Made by a program: the position numbers and the translations under genes. From Patescibacteria group bacterium UBA661 (GTDB taxonomy: Bacteria; Patescibacteriota; Minisyncoccia; Phycocordibacterales; UBA918): a stretch of 27,197 nt of DNA. The DNA lies in NCBI GenBank assembly GCA_002299465.1, contig DBNX01000008.1, positions 1 to 27,197 on the forward strand, given 5' to 3'. Of this stretch, positions 13,742-22,099 are shown piece by piece; positions within the stretch are counted from its first letter, which is position 1; each line of letters starts with the position of its first letter. Below the pieces are notes generated by a model. The model was given only the letters and a program-made list of their open reading frames with translations. It searched no databases and had not been told where the DNA came from.

Positions 13742-15040
13742 ATGACTATAAAAGAACGTTTCTTTTTACTGTTAAGAAAAACCGAACCCTACACAAAAAC
13801 TGACATGGTGTACCTAATCAGTCAAAGCGGTTGGCTTTTCTTTGGTCAAGGCGCGGTCTTCATCAGTTCTCTTTTGCTGGCCTGGATATTTGCTAATTAC
13901 CTAGAGCCGGCTGATTATGGTCTATATAAATATGTTGTATCCTTTGCCACCATCGCCTCCATCACCAGTCTTACCGGCATTGGTATTGCCTTAGCAAGAA
14001 CAACCGCTCAGGGGCACGAAGTTCATCTCCCCAGGCTAATAAGACTTCGCATCCTTTGTTCATTGGTCGGCAGTATTGGACTCTTAGGAGTCGGTATCTA
14101 TTACTTATCAGTAGATAATACTCTCCTAGCAACACTATTTGTCATCGCTGCTCTCTGGCTACCAGTCTACGACACACTCAGCGACTATCAGTTTTTTCTG
14201 CAAGGGAAAAAAGCCTTCCGCATTCATACAGGGCTTAGAATCGCCCAGCGTCTTATTCTTACTAGCATAGTTATCGTTAGCATTCTACTCTCTCAAAATA
14301 TAATTTTAGTGACCTTCGTTTTTTTCGCGGCCACTGCCCTCTCACATTTCATCGCTCTTCGCTATACCCTACAGCGTTATCCTAGACAAGACGACTCCAC
14401 CACACCTTACACTTCTCTCGTAAGTTATGGAAAACGTGTATCACTACAAAATGTTTTTCTTATTGGAGCCACTCACCTTGACAAAATACTGCTCTTCAAA
14501 TTACTCGGCCCAACCCAATTAGCTGTTTATTATTTTGCAGTCGCTATTCCCCAAGAGCTAAATGGTTTTCTCAGTAACCTAAACGCCGTGGCTTTCCCTA
14601 AACTAATCGACAAGCATAGTCCCGAATTTAAGTGGGCTTTACTTAAAAAAATAGCTTTATTTGCTATCGCTTTGATAGTACCTATTATTGTCTACATCCT
14701 CGCTGCACCTTATCTATTTACTTGGTTTTTCCCAGTTTATAAGGATTCAATATTTATTTCCCAATTATTTATTGGCACGATTTTATTCGTGCCAATAAGT
14801 CTTCTCTGGCAATATTTTTATGCTGTCGATCATAAGCAAGCCCTCTGGTTCGCCACTATCGTAGGACCAACCTCCCTGATCGCTGGAATTGTCTGGTTGG
14901 TGCCTTATTACGGATTAATCGGAGCAGTCCTCGCCGTTTACATACGTGGCGTAATTGACACTATCGCTGGTTTGTATTTTTTCTGGCTTAAACCCGTCGC
15001 CCCCAATTCACAATTAACCAATGAGGCGTTCGAGAGCTAA
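13742..15040 (+). CDS. Wzx-type polysaccharide flippase
   Basis: This 432-residue protein has about 12 hydrophobic helices over its whole length, the layout of the MOP superfamily (Wzx/PST/MATE-like). The N-terminal segment SGWLFFGQGAVFISSLLLAW, the ANYLEPADYGLYKYVVSF motif (family-typical xLgpedyGly), and repeated helical pairs support a polysaccharide transporter that flips undecaprenyl-linked oligosaccharides across the cytoplasmic membrane. It lies next to glycosyltransferases and 0.7 kb from the O-antigen-ligase-like gene, consistent with a Wzx/Wzy-type pathway. Its 3' end overlaps the convergent GT-D gene by 27 bp. A 12-bp-arm palindrome sits inside the coding sequence at 14769-14798. 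The family call is confident; the substrate is unknown. Confidence 0.9.
   Translation: MTIKERFFLLLRKTEPYTKTDMVYLISQSGWLFFGQGAVFISSLLLAWIFANYLEPADYGLYKYVVSFATIASITSLTGIGIALARTTAQGHEVHLPRLIRLRILCSLVGSIGLLGVGIYYLSVDNTLLATLFVIAALWLPVYDTLSDYQFFLQGKKAFRIHTGLRIAQRLILTSIVIVSILLSQNIILVTFVFFAATALSHFIALRYTLQRYPRQDDSTTPYTSLVSYGKRVSLQNVFLIGATHLDKILLFKLLGPTQLAVYYFAVAIPQELNGFLSNLNAVAFPKLIDKHSPEFKWALLKKIALFAIALIVPIIVYILAAPYLFTWFFPVYKDSIFISQLFIGTILFVPISLLWQYFYAVDHKQALWFATIVGPTSLIAGIVWLVPYYGLIGAVLAVYIRGVIDTIAGLYFFWLKPVAPNSQLTNEAFES
14769..14798. repeat. Perfect inverted repeat inside the flippase gene
   Basis: TTATTGGCACGA (14769-14780) and TCGTGCCAATAA (14787-14798) are exact reverse complements around a 6-nt loop. 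It encodes part of a membrane helix (LFIGTILFVPI), about codons 343-352. Confidence 0.85.
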
Positions 15041-15835
15041 ATCAAAAAATTGACCGGTGTCCCAGGCAGTAAATCCCACCTTAGTTAAATCATAAACCAT
15101 CACTTTAGAAGACGGACCAAGTGCTGTCATAATGAGAACCTTTTCTTTGTCATATGAACTGGCAATTTCTAGTGCGGTCGAAAGAAGTTGCTGGTAACTT
15201 CCCCAAGCATCACTAGCTGGCCCTTCAATATAATCAGTTGTGATACCAAATTGTTTACCAGCAAAGCGAGCTGTATTGCTAGCCACAATAATAAGGTGTT
15301 TCTTTGCTAGGTGCTTAATGATTTTATCGTAAGGTAGATTTTTGTTGTATCGTTCCTGAAAAGCCAAGGCTCTGCCGTAAACTCGTTCGGCATGGATATA
15401 ATCTCTCAAGTACACTCGACTGTTAGTCCAGAACTGGTGTTGCTCACCAATCCCAAGGGCGACCATTTCCGACTTCGTCTTAAAAATTAACTCCGGATTA
15501 AAACAAACCAACAATCGATCATTAGTTGAAGCCAAGACTTCCTTAAGACGTTGCGCTAGGGTCTGGTCATAACGCTGTCGCCAACCGTTAAAGTAGATGC
15601 CGATCCCCAGTAACATATCGAACACCTCATCACCAAAACGAACAATCGAAAGATTGTTGTCAATAATGCTATCTATAGTCTCATCATAAGACAAAAAATG
15701 AATATTCTTATAGAGCGGAATGTATTTATCGCTCACCCACCGATAATAAAATTGCTTCTGAAAGAACGGGATGACAGCGGCTGGGTGATCGCGAAACTTT
15801 CTTAAACGGTTTTGCCAAAATCTTACGGCTTGCAT
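15014..15835 (-). CDS. GT-D fold glycosyltransferase (DUF1792-like)
   Basis: This 273-residue protein carries the layout of the GT-D fold family (formerly DUF1792, as in streptococcal DGT1 for serine-rich-repeat adhesins). It has an N-terminal basic region, then SIVRFGDE at about 64-71 (family RFGDGE, nucleotide-sugar/metal site, here without the second glycine), WTNSRVYLRDYI, LIIVASNTARFAGKQFGI, and a C-terminal ALGPSSKVMVYDLTKVGFTAWDTGQFFDLAL, which corresponds to the GPxAKVLAYDL signature. It probably transfers a sugar to a glycan or glycoprotein precursor in the cytoplasm. A second member lies at 20325-21137. The gene is convergent with and overlaps the flippase gene by 27 bp. It is transcribed divergently from the GT2 gene across a palindromic promoter. 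Confidence 0.85.
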   Translation of the reverse strand: MQAVRFWQNRLRKFRDHPAAVIPFFQKQFYYRWVSDKYIPLYKNIHFLSYDETIDSIIDNNLSIVRFGDEVFDMLLGIGIYFNGWRQRYDQTLAQRLKEVLASTNDRLLVCFNPELIFKTKSEMVALGIGEQHQFWTNSRVYLRDYIHAERVYGRALAFQERYNKNLPYDKIIKHLAKKHLIIVASNTARFAGKQFGITTDYIEGPASDAWGSYQQLLSTALEIASSYDKEKVLIMTALGPSSKVMVYDLTKVGFTAWDTGQFFDLALERLIG

Positions 15836-15838
15836 ATT

Positions 15839-15870
15839 AGTGTAACTATACTATATCGTATAGTTACACT
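15839..15870. promoter_or_regulatory. Symmetrical divergent promoter/operator
   Basis: The whole 35-bp gap between the divergent start codons at 15835 (minus) and 15871 (plus) is filled by a perfect inverted repeat: 13-bp arms 15839-15851 and 15858-15870 around TATATC. Each arm carries TATAGT, which reads as a -10 box in both directions. The box lies 6 nt before the plus-strand ATG and 9 nt before the minus-strand ATG. Both transcripts would be leaderless or nearly so. A dimeric repressor on this site would control both genes together. Confidence 0.7.
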
Positions 15871-16638
15871 ATGAAAGCAAACTTCACTGTCATTATGACC
15901 ACCTATAAGCGGCCTACCGCCGTACTGCGAGCCGTGGACAGCATTATCACTCAAAGTAAAAAAGACTGGCAAGCCATTATTGTTATTGACGATACTGAAA
16001 GCGACTATCGAGACCTCGTGGCTTTAGTTACTAACGATAATCGTTTTGTCCTTATAAAAAATGATAAAAATCATGGTAAAAATGCCTCAGTTAATAAAGC
16101 CTTAAACTTCCTGCGCTCAGAATCATTCTCCGGCTATATAGTGTTTTTAGACGATGATGATTGGCTTGAGCGAGATTGCTTAAAAAATTTTTCAAAAATT
16201 ATTGCTACCTACACCAAACACGACTGGTTTGTAACAAACCGCACTGACACCACCTCACACCAATCATTTACAAAAAACAAAACTGGACGCGAACACATAA
16301 ATTATTACTGGGACTGCCTGCTCACCAAACGCTTCACAGGTGATGCTACTCACTGTCTTAATTTTTCAAAAATGGGTTGGGTTGATTTCCCTACATCAGT
16401 AAAAAACGCTGAGGAGTGGTTATATTTTTCAAATATAGCGACAATCCTTAATCATTTTATTTATAAAGACATAGCTGGTACCATATCGTCTGGTTATAGC
16501 CCTGAAGGTCTGACCGACAACTATCATAAACACAAAGAAAGTCGAAAGAATGTGTTACCACTAATACACGAAACTTTCCGACGTCGGTTGTTTAATCCGA
16601 TTATCTGGCTATATCTGATTTATCGTCTCCGTCCCTAA
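15871..16638 (+). CDS. Family 2 glycosyltransferase
   Basis: This 255-residue GT-A fold protein opens with FTVIMTTYKRPTAVLRAVDS, the GT2 N-terminal strand and helix. IIVIDDTESD provides the nucleotide-binding aspartate, and YIVFLDDDDWLERD at about 90-103 is the metal-binding DxD. It should be an inverting transferase using a nucleotide sugar in the cytoplasm; donor and acceptor are unknown. The ATG follows directly after the palindromic promoter, so the mRNA may begin at the start codon. The stop codon TAA ends at 16638, and the stop of the convergent gene begins at 16639, a gap of zero bases. Confidence 0.9.
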   Translation: MKANFTVIMTTYKRPTAVLRAVDSIITQSKKDWQAIIVIDDTESDYRDLVALVTNDNRFVLIKNDKNHGKNASVNKALNFLRSESFSGYIVFLDDDDWLERDCLKNFSKIIATYTKHDWFVTNRTDTTSHQSFTKNKTGREHINYYWDCLLTKRFTGDATHCLNFSKMGWVDFPTSVKNAEEWLYFSNIATILNHFIYKDIAGTISSGYSPEGLTDNYHKHKESRKNVLPLIHETFRRRLFNPIIWLYLIYRLRP

Positions 16639-17655
16639 CTACTTTGGTGTCACCACCTCCTTAGGTACTGGCGTAGTCGGAACAAAACCAGTGTAGAGAG
16701 CAACAGCAACCAAGCAAGCACGTTCTAAAAAATTTTTATTTAATCCATTTTTATAAAGACCAACCAAAAGTAAACCGATATACCAAAAAAACACATTGAG
16801 TGCCAAAACTGGATATGACTGATCACTGTGTTTAAGAGATATCCGCACCGCATTGCGCATCCGATAATAAACTTTGAAAGCAGGTACTTTGGGATCAAAA
16901 AGACCAAAGATATGATCCCCGTACTGAGAGAAGGTCAAATCAATATCTCTGATGATGGGTCGCGCACATGCATACGATTGGTAGCCCGCTTTTCTAACCC
17001 GCCAAGCGTACTCTAAATCCTCCCCGTAGATAAACATGCTAGCATCTGGCACATCAACCGTACGCACTACTTCCATAGGTAAAAAGGTGCCCCCAGTCAC
17101 AAAGGCTTCGGTAGGGACAATTGGAACAAAGGGAAAGTCCGTTCGCCGTGGTATACCACGCATCAACTGCACCGCGTTTATTATTTTACGAAAACTAAAC
17201 ACTTCAAAAATCGTCCCTCTGGGCAAAGCATCTTGCAGTGGTCTTGAGGTAAAGATATCTTTGTTACCCGGTACATCAACACGATTACCAACCAAGACGA
17301 CTTTCCGACCAACAAACAATGCTAGATTAGAAATGAAATAATCAACAGCTCCCACTTCTGGCACAGAATCATCATCAAGCACAAAAACAAAATCGCTATC
17401 TGTATCTCGAGCTCGTAGCAACCCCTTACTTATCGCACCGGAATAGCCAATATTCCGCTCTTGCCGCAAAACTACAAACCGCTCCCCGTATGGAGCGGCA
17501 TAAGCATCAAGCGCTTCCGCATCCGCGCAACCATTATCAACGATAATAAAAGTACTATATCGAGACTCGCCCACGCAAGCATCCAAGACCTGCCTAAGAT
17601 ACTTCCAACGTAAGCCGTGAACTACCGTCACCACTGTTACCTTAATAGCTTTCAT
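16639..17655 (-). CDS. Family 2 glycosyltransferase, rhamnosyltransferase-like
   Basis: This 338-residue protein has VTVVTVVHGLRWKYLRQVLDA, FIIVDNGCAD, the ERNIGYSGAISKGL motif typical of rhamnosyl/galactofuranosyl-type GT2 enzymes (RNxGxxGxxN), the DxD region FVFVLDDDSVPE at about 100, FVTGGTFLPMEVV and EDLEYAWRVRKAGY, the usual catalytic acidic motif (ED..W). A hydrophobic segment near the C-terminus (ALNVFFWYIGLLLVGLY) may associate with the membrane. It is convergent with the preceding gene with no intervening base. The start at 17655 matches the beginning of the GT-A fold. Donor specificity cannot be read from the sequence. Confidence 0.9.
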   Translation of the reverse strand: MKAIKVTVVTVVHGLRWKYLRQVLDACVGESRYSTFIIVDNGCADAEALDAYAAPYGERFVVLRQERNIGYSGAISKGLLRARDTDSDFVFVLDDDSVPEVGAVDYFISNLALFVGRKVVLVGNRVDVPGNKDIFTSRPLQDALPRGTIFEVFSFRKIINAVQLMRGIPRRTDFPFVPIVPTEAFVTGGTFLPMEVVRTVDVPDASMFIYGEDLEYAWRVRKAGYQSYACARPIIRDIDLTFSQYGDHIFGLFDPKVPAFKVYYRMRNAVRISLKHSDQSYPVLALNVFFWYIGLLLVGLYKNGLNKNFLERACLVAVALYTGFVPTTPVPKEVVTPK

Positions 17656-17714
17656 ACGCTTGCTTTTGCTGGCATAATATCATACTCTTACAATAACAAC
17701 CGACCTGTCTATTC

Positions 17715-18653
17715 ATGTTAAAAAACGAAAAAATATTCATTACAGGTGGAGCTGGTTATCTGGGAAGTAATCTAGTTCGACGTTATTACAATAATAACGA
17801 AATTACAATTTACAGTCGCGATGAAGCCAAGCACTACTATCTAAAAAAACAATTCCCAAAAGTGCAGTGCGTCATCGGTGATGTTCGCAACGAAAGACTC
17901 CTTACAGAGGCATCACAAGGACACACCATCGGAATTTTCGCCGCTTCGCTCAAACAAATTGAGGCAGTCGACCAAAATGTTGATGAGTCATTGGAGATAA
18001 TTGTCCACGGTGCACTCAACTCACGCCGTGCTGCCACCCAAAACAAACTCAAAGCGGCCGCTTTCATTTCTACCGATAAAAGTCGTGGGGCCACCACTAT
18101 TTATGGAGCAATGAAATATGTCGCCGGGGAAGCGTTTGTGGTAAATGCCGAAACTACACCCACCAAGCTTACCTCCGTAATTTACGGAAACGTTTTAAAT
18201 TCAACCGGCTCAGTGATTCCGCTTATTTGGGATTCTATCAAGAATGACTACCCTCTCCATCTCTATGGCGAAGAAATGACTCGCTTTATGATCGATATCG
18301 AGGAAGCGATGGACACCATCGAATACGCCCTAGCCACCGACGGATTTAATGTCATACCCAACCTAAAATCCTTCCGCGTTAAAGATCTTTTTGAAATTTA
18401 CGAGACCGAGTTTAATCTAAAGTGGAAACTCGGCACACCGCGTCTTGGTGAAAAATACCACGAACAGATGATCTCCCCGTTTGAAAAAGAGCGTGTCACT
18501 TACGACGCCAAAAATAATATGTTCCTGCTTCACAACAAGACCATCTATCACGAAAGTAAGCTCGGACCAAACGGACTTTCGTCAGAAGACTGTCTAGTAA
18601 GCAAGGATGAGTTGCACGCGCTACTCAAGGGATATAATTTCTTTTCTCAATAA
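17715..18653 (+). CDS. UDP-N-acetylglucosamine 4,6-dehydratase-like SDR (CapE/WbjB/PseB type)
   Basis: This 312-residue extended SDR has the NAD(P)-binding IFITGGAGYLGSNL (GGxGxxG at about 11-17), IGDVRNERLL, FAASLKQIEAVDQN, and the active-site region AFISTDKSRGATTIYGAMK, with the YxxxK pair and STDK typical of CapD/CapE/PseB enzymes (Polysacc_synt_2). VIYGNVLNSTGSVIPLIW and DYPLHLYGEEMTRFMIDIEEAMD also match. These enzymes convert UDP-GlcNAc to a 4-keto-6-deoxy intermediate, with or without C5 inversion, at the start of UDP-FucNAc, QuiNAc or pseudaminic-acid routes. The next gene, an RmlD-like reductase, starts one base after its stop, so the two probably act in sequence. Family sure; stereochemistry and product uncertain. 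Confidence 0.88.
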   Translation: MLKNEKIFITGGAGYLGSNLVRRYYNNNEITIYSRDEAKHYYLKKQFPKVQCVIGDVRNERLLTEASQGHTIGIFAASLKQIEAVDQNVDESLEIIVHGALNSRRAATQNKLKAAAFISTDKSRGATTIYGAMKYVAGEAFVVNAETTPTKLTSVIYGNVLNSTGSVIPLIWDSIKNDYPLHLYGEEMTRFMIDIEEAMDTIEYALATDGFNVIPNLKSFRVKDLFEIYETEFNLKWKLGTPRLGEKYHEQMISPFEKERVTYDAKNNMFLLHNKTIYHESKLGPNGLSSEDCLVSKDELHALLKGYNFFSQ

Positions 18654-18654
18654 A

Positions 18655-19440
18655 ATGAAAATACTCGTGCTCGGTCACAAAGGAATGCTCGGTCGTGCGG
18701 TGGCAAAGTATTTTGCTGAATCTGGACATACCGTAGTAACACTAGCTGCTCGTTATGGCGAATCAGAATTTGTTGATTCCATAATCAAGCTGAATCCAGA
18801 CTTCATCATCAATGGTATTGGTAAGATACCACAAAAGAAGCCCTTGTCTGATGCCGAGTATGTAGCCCTTAACACCGACCTGCCCATTCTGCTTGATACT
18901 ATCGGTAGACCGGTAGTCCACCCGACTACCGACTGCGAATTCAGTGGATTTATCAAGCCGGGCACTGCCTACACCAAGACCGCACCCCGCGACGCCACAG
19001 ACGTCTACGGAATGAGTAAAGCCAAATCTTCTCAATGTCTTGAAGAATCTAGTAAAAACACCAAGATTATCCGCACCTCGATAATTGGTCACGAAGAATC
19101 AACAACATTCTCACTGCTTGATTGGTTTCTCAGCCAGACCGGCAGCGTGCGTGGTTACACCAATCACTACTGGAACGGTATCACCACCCTAGAGTGGGCA
19201 AAGCAATGTCAACATCTAATAAATCGTTGGCAAGACGCCCCTACCCTTACCCAACTAGGCACCGCCACTCACCATTCGAAATACGACATCCTCACCATCG
19301 CCAAAGCTGTCTATGAAAAAGACATCACGATTACACCTTTTGAAACACCTGAAACCATGAACAAGTGCTTGTTGTCAGATTACACAATTCCCGACATTTC
19401 TGCACAACTAAAAGAGTTGAAAGATTTTTTTAATAAATGA
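18655..19440 (+). CDS. RmlD-like sugar-nucleotide reductase (SDR)
   Basis: From ATG 18655 the protein has 261 residues. An in-frame ATG at 18607 lies inside the previous gene, and the Rossmann strand begins at MKILVLGHKGMLGRAV, so the later start is chosen. It follows the dehydratase stop after a single A. Features are GxxGxLG at about 8-14, FIINGIGKIPQKKPLSDAEY (N and alternating residues of RmlD), HPTTDCEFSG (RmlD: STDYVFDG-like) and YGMSKAKSS with the YxxxK catalytic pair. It lacks the cupin-like second domain of CapF/WbjC. I infer an NAD(P)H-dependent reduction of the 4-keto-6-deoxy sugar made by the preceding enzyme, yielding for example a UDP-6-deoxy-HexNAc. dTDP-rhamnose synthesis is less likely because no rmlABC genes are present nearby. 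Confidence 0.82.
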   Translation: MKILVLGHKGMLGRAVAKYFAESGHTVVTLAARYGESEFVDSIIKLNPDFIINGIGKIPQKKPLSDAEYVALNTDLPILLDTIGRPVVHPTTDCEFSGFIKPGTAYTKTAPRDATDVYGMSKAKSSQCLEESSKNTKIIRTSIIGHEESTTFSLLDWFLSQTGSVRGYTNHYWNGITTLEWAKQCQHLINRWQDAPTLTQLGTATHHSKYDILTIAKAVYEKDITITPFETPETMNKCLLSDYTIPDISAQLKELKDFFNK

Positions 19441-19441
19441 G

Positions 19442-20314
19442 TCAATTTGGTGAACACAGTAAATTGCAGTGCAAGTTAGAAAAGTCACTATTTTTTAATC
19501 GCTCTTCAATATCAATTAGCTGGTTCTCAATCACGCCAATATCATAGCCGAGCGATTTTATAAAATAAAATAACTCTAATGATTTCCCTTGGTAGTCCTT
19601 TTCGTATAAATGTGGGCTAAACTCAATAATCATAATTGGCTTAAACTTTCGCACGATATGTTCTCCGCCCCTCAACGCCTCAAACTCGTTACCCTCAATA
19701 TCCATTTTGATAACATCAAGTCTATCAATTTTATTTAAGAATACATCCATCATTTCAGTTGCAATCACTTCAGTAGATTGTACGTCCCGCATCAATGACA
19801 CATCTTGCAAAGATGACGCTCCAATATTCTCTTGCACTAACGAGATAGCATAAGTACCACTTCTATCGCTGAGTGCAAATGGCTCTAGAGATATGTTCTT
19901 AATATTATTTTCTTTTATACTTTTTGCTAGTTGTGTCTGAATTCTCTTAATCGGTTCAAAGGCGTACACACGACCCTCACTCATAATACGTGACGCAAAA
20001 AGCGAATATACCCCAATATTAGCTCCAACATCGAAAAAGATTCCGTCTCTTGGTAGGAAAGATTTTATTTTACTCATTACCTCTGGTTCCCAGCTACGTT
20101 TGGCATAAACATCCTCATCCACGCCACCATTTTTGTAAGGATTTAAAAAAATTTTAAATCGTATCGACTCAATATTCAGTGTCACCAATACATCATTACC
20201 AAAATTTATGCTGTATCTACGCAAATTGCGTAAGGATTTTCTGAAACTTTTTATTATACAGACAAGAGTCCTGGGTAAATATTTTTTAAGTATCTCAGTT
20301 AATTTGTAGTCCAT
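19442..20314 (-). CDS. FkbM-family methyltransferase
   Basis: This 290-residue protein has the FkbM domain: SAM-binding motif I FFDVGANIGVYSLFASRI at about 93-110, acidic loop RVYAFEPIKR, the typical YAISLVQENIGASSLQD region, and DVIKMDIEGNEFEALRGGE at about 202-220 followed by IMIIEFSPHLY. FkbM enzymes O-methylate small molecules or sugars, and in glycan clusters they cap or decorate the polysaccharide. It is the last gene of the minus-strand cluster, 10 bp after the GT-D gene. Its stop lies one base from the stop of the convergent reductase gene. The nucleotide sequence is visibly A+T-richer than the housekeeping genes to the left. Confidence 0.88.
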   Translation of the reverse strand: MDYKLTEILKKYLPRTLVCIIKSFRKSLRNLRRYSINFGNDVLVTLNIESIRFKIFLNPYKNGGVDEDVYAKRSWEPEVMSKIKSFLPRDGIFFDVGANIGVYSLFASRIMSEGRVYAFEPIKRIQTQLAKSIKENNIKNISLEPFALSDRSGTYAISLVQENIGASSLQDVSLMRDVQSTEVIATEMMDVFLNKIDRLDVIKMDIEGNEFEALRGGEHIVRKFKPIMIIEFSPHLYEKDYQGKSLELFYFIKSLGYDIGVIENQLIDIEERLKNSDFSNLHCNLLCSPN

Positions 20315-20324
20315 TATAAAATAA

Positions 20325-21137
20325 TTACTGTAATTCCTTTAAGTTATCTACCAAAGGATGGTCCTCATCATTGTAGCTGGCCACGATTCCTTGTCCAACA
20401 TCAATCACTTGTACACCAACTAGAGATAATTCGTACGCCACAACCTTAGCTGACGGCCCAAATGACACTAGCACAACCCAATCATTCATAAATCCGCTGA
20501 TCTGATTCAGAATGTCATTTTTTATATTTTCAACATGGAACTGTGCGCCTGTCTCAGGCACTTCAATATATTTATTAAATTGTAAGGTTAAATTTTTATT
20601 ATTTTTAAGAAAGTCAATTTGTTTCTTATTTCCTACAAACATTAATTTTTTTGTTAAAAAATATTTTTCAAAATATTTCTTTATTGTACTTCTATAATAA
20701 AACATTGCGGCGTCAGCATAGGATGCTTGCTTATTAAAATACAGATTATAGCAAACTTTGCTTGGTAGCCAGCATGTCAACAAATTCTTAGAAAGTAAAA
20801 ATTTGTTGGGGCATTGCAGTGGAATTGGATTTAGGGCAATCACATACGGAGAAGAATTATCATAAGATTTAATAATCTTCCAAAAACCATCCCGAATTTT
20901 TTTAGTTGATTTTGCAAATGGTATATCACCATAATTCAATAAATATATCTCTCCGTCACCAAAACGGATAATGGACTTGCCGGATGATACCAAATTAGAA
21001 ATCTCGTCAGGTTGCAAAAATTTTATGTCGGGTATGTACTTTAAACGCCAATAGCAAAAACAGTACGTGGCTAGATATCTAGGATTTCGCATCAGATGCT
21101 TCCCTATGAACTTGAAACCCCGAATTATTTTCTGCAT
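20325..21137 (-). CDS. GT-D fold glycosyltransferase (DUF1792-like), second copy
   Basis: Counted from ATG 21137 this protein has 270 residues. An in-frame TTG at 21164 would add nine residues (NRFVLVLC) without any RBS, so I prefer the ATG. It carries the family motif SIIRFGDGEIYLLNYGDIPF at about 55-74, a central VIALNPIPLQCPNKFLLS region, KLMFVGNKKQIDFLKNN, and the C-terminal VLVSFGPSAKVVAYELSLVGVQVIDVGQG signature. It is more canonical than the copy at 15014-15835, keeping the RFGDGE glycine. The expected role is sugar transfer to a glycan acceptor in the cytoplasm. It is among the most A+T-rich genes here: the 60 bases at 20581-20640 contain only 12 G or C. Confidence 0.85.
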   Translation of the reverse strand: MQKIIRGFKFIGKHLMRNPRYLATYCFCYWRLKYIPDIKFLQPDEISNLVSSGKSIIRFGDGEIYLLNYGDIPFAKSTKKIRDGFWKIIKSYDNSSPYVIALNPIPLQCPNKFLLSKNLLTCWLPSKVCYNLYFNKQASYADAAMFYYRSTIKKYFEKYFLTKKLMFVGNKKQIDFLKNNKNLTLQFNKYIEVPETGAQFHVENIKNDILNQISGFMNDWVVLVSFGPSAKVVAYELSLVGVQVIDVGQGIVASYNDEDHPLVDNLKELQ

Positions 21138-21176
21138 ACACAAGACTAACACGAATCGATTCAAAAACTGTTTAGA

Positions 21177-22058
21177 CTAACGAATCTTTCCATCTGTCTG
21201 TCCTACCAAATATCGGCAGGACAGACGTATTCGTTTCAGTCCATACACCATTAACACAAAAGTCCGCTTCCAAAATGGTAAATGTTTTTCTTTACTATAT
21301 CCCCACAAACGGATATAGTTAGCAGTAATGGCCTGATGTTCTCTATTCCTGAGCACATCAATATCTGACGGCGTCATCATACCAACTTGATTTTGATCGT
21401 GTTGACGGTAGGTCTGAAGAACTTCATTTATGAAAAAAACTTTGGCTGGATAGATAGCAAATTGTATCCAACTATCATGAGCTGGTGCATACATAGGAAT
21501 TGGTAAGGTTCTCTTCACCACTTCGGCTCGATATGAAGTCATCGCTCCGCCGATACAAGTCCCCCAAACATTCTCAAGCATAGTCTTGTGGCGATAATAA
21601 TCTGGAAGTGTGTCCTCGATGTAACCAATTGGTTGATTATCTTTATCTGTGATGACGAGTCTATTGAAAACCCACATCACACTTTGATCACTGTACGCTG
21701 CCACATGCCGGGCTAGTCTTTCTGGGTACCAAGTATCGTCTTGATCACAAAGAAAAATAATTTCGCCCCGACACAGACTAATCGCATTCTCGGTATTTTT
21801 AATGTACCCCCGGGCAAGTGGGCTCCTCGACCACGAGATTCTGGCATCCCTCGCTACGTATGAGTTCAGAATATCTATAGTTTCTTGCTCACTACCATCA
21901 TCACTAATTACAATCTCAAAATTCTGGTAGGTTTGCTTAAGTAAAGAGTCAATCTGTTCTTTGATAAACTCCCCACCGTTAAACGTCGTAAGGGCGATTG
22001 AGACTAGGGGGTTGTATTCTTTTTTTTTCTTATCTATGTTCATGATAATACTCGCCAT
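21177..22058 (-). CDS. Family 2 glycosyltransferase
   Basis: This 293-residue GT2 enzyme has PLVSIALTTFNGGEFIKEQI, IVISDDGSEQETIDIL and GEIIFLCDQDDTWYPER (DxD region with the QDD/W pattern of rhamnosyl- and galactosyltransferases in capsule clusters), CIGGAMTSYRAEVV, and HDSWIQFAIYP with the catalytic acid before YRQHDQNQVG. The C-terminal region is basic and may touch the membrane. Two starts are possible: ATG 22058 (used here) and ATG 22043, which has a weak GGCGAG sequence 8 nt upstream. The GT2 fold begins about 18 residues in, so both work. An imperfect hairpin (9-bp arms at 21196-21204 and 21218-21226) sits near the 3' end of the gene. Confidence 0.9.
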   Translation of the reverse strand: MASIIMNIDKKKKEYNPLVSIALTTFNGGEFIKEQIDSLLKQTYQNFEIVISDDGSEQETIDILNSYVARDARISWSRSPLARGYIKNTENAISLCRGEIIFLCDQDDTWYPERLARHVAAYSDQSVMWVFNRLVITDKDNQPIGYIEDTLPDYYRHKTMLENVWGTCIGGAMTSYRAEVVKRTLPIPMYAPAHDSWIQFAIYPAKVFFINEVLQTYRQHDQNQVGMMTPSDIDVLRNREHQAITANYIRLWGYSKEKHLPFWKRTFVLMVYGLKRIRLSCRYLVGQTDGKIR

Positions 22059-22099
22059 TGTATTACATATTAGTCTAAAAAATAAACTTCTAGCTCACA

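Noticed and set aside
18607..18654. Upstream ATG for the RmlD-like reductase
   Set aside because: It lies inside the preceding dehydratase gene, and the Rossmann fold begins exactly at the ATG at 18655.
18911..18931. 8-bp-arm inverted repeat in the reductase gene
   Set aside because: Arms of 8 bp with a 5-nt loop are short enough to occur by chance in 27 kb.
21138..21164. TTG start adding nine residues to the second GT-D protein
   Set aside because: There is no RBS and the added residues lie outside the conserved domain; the ATG at 21137 is simpler.
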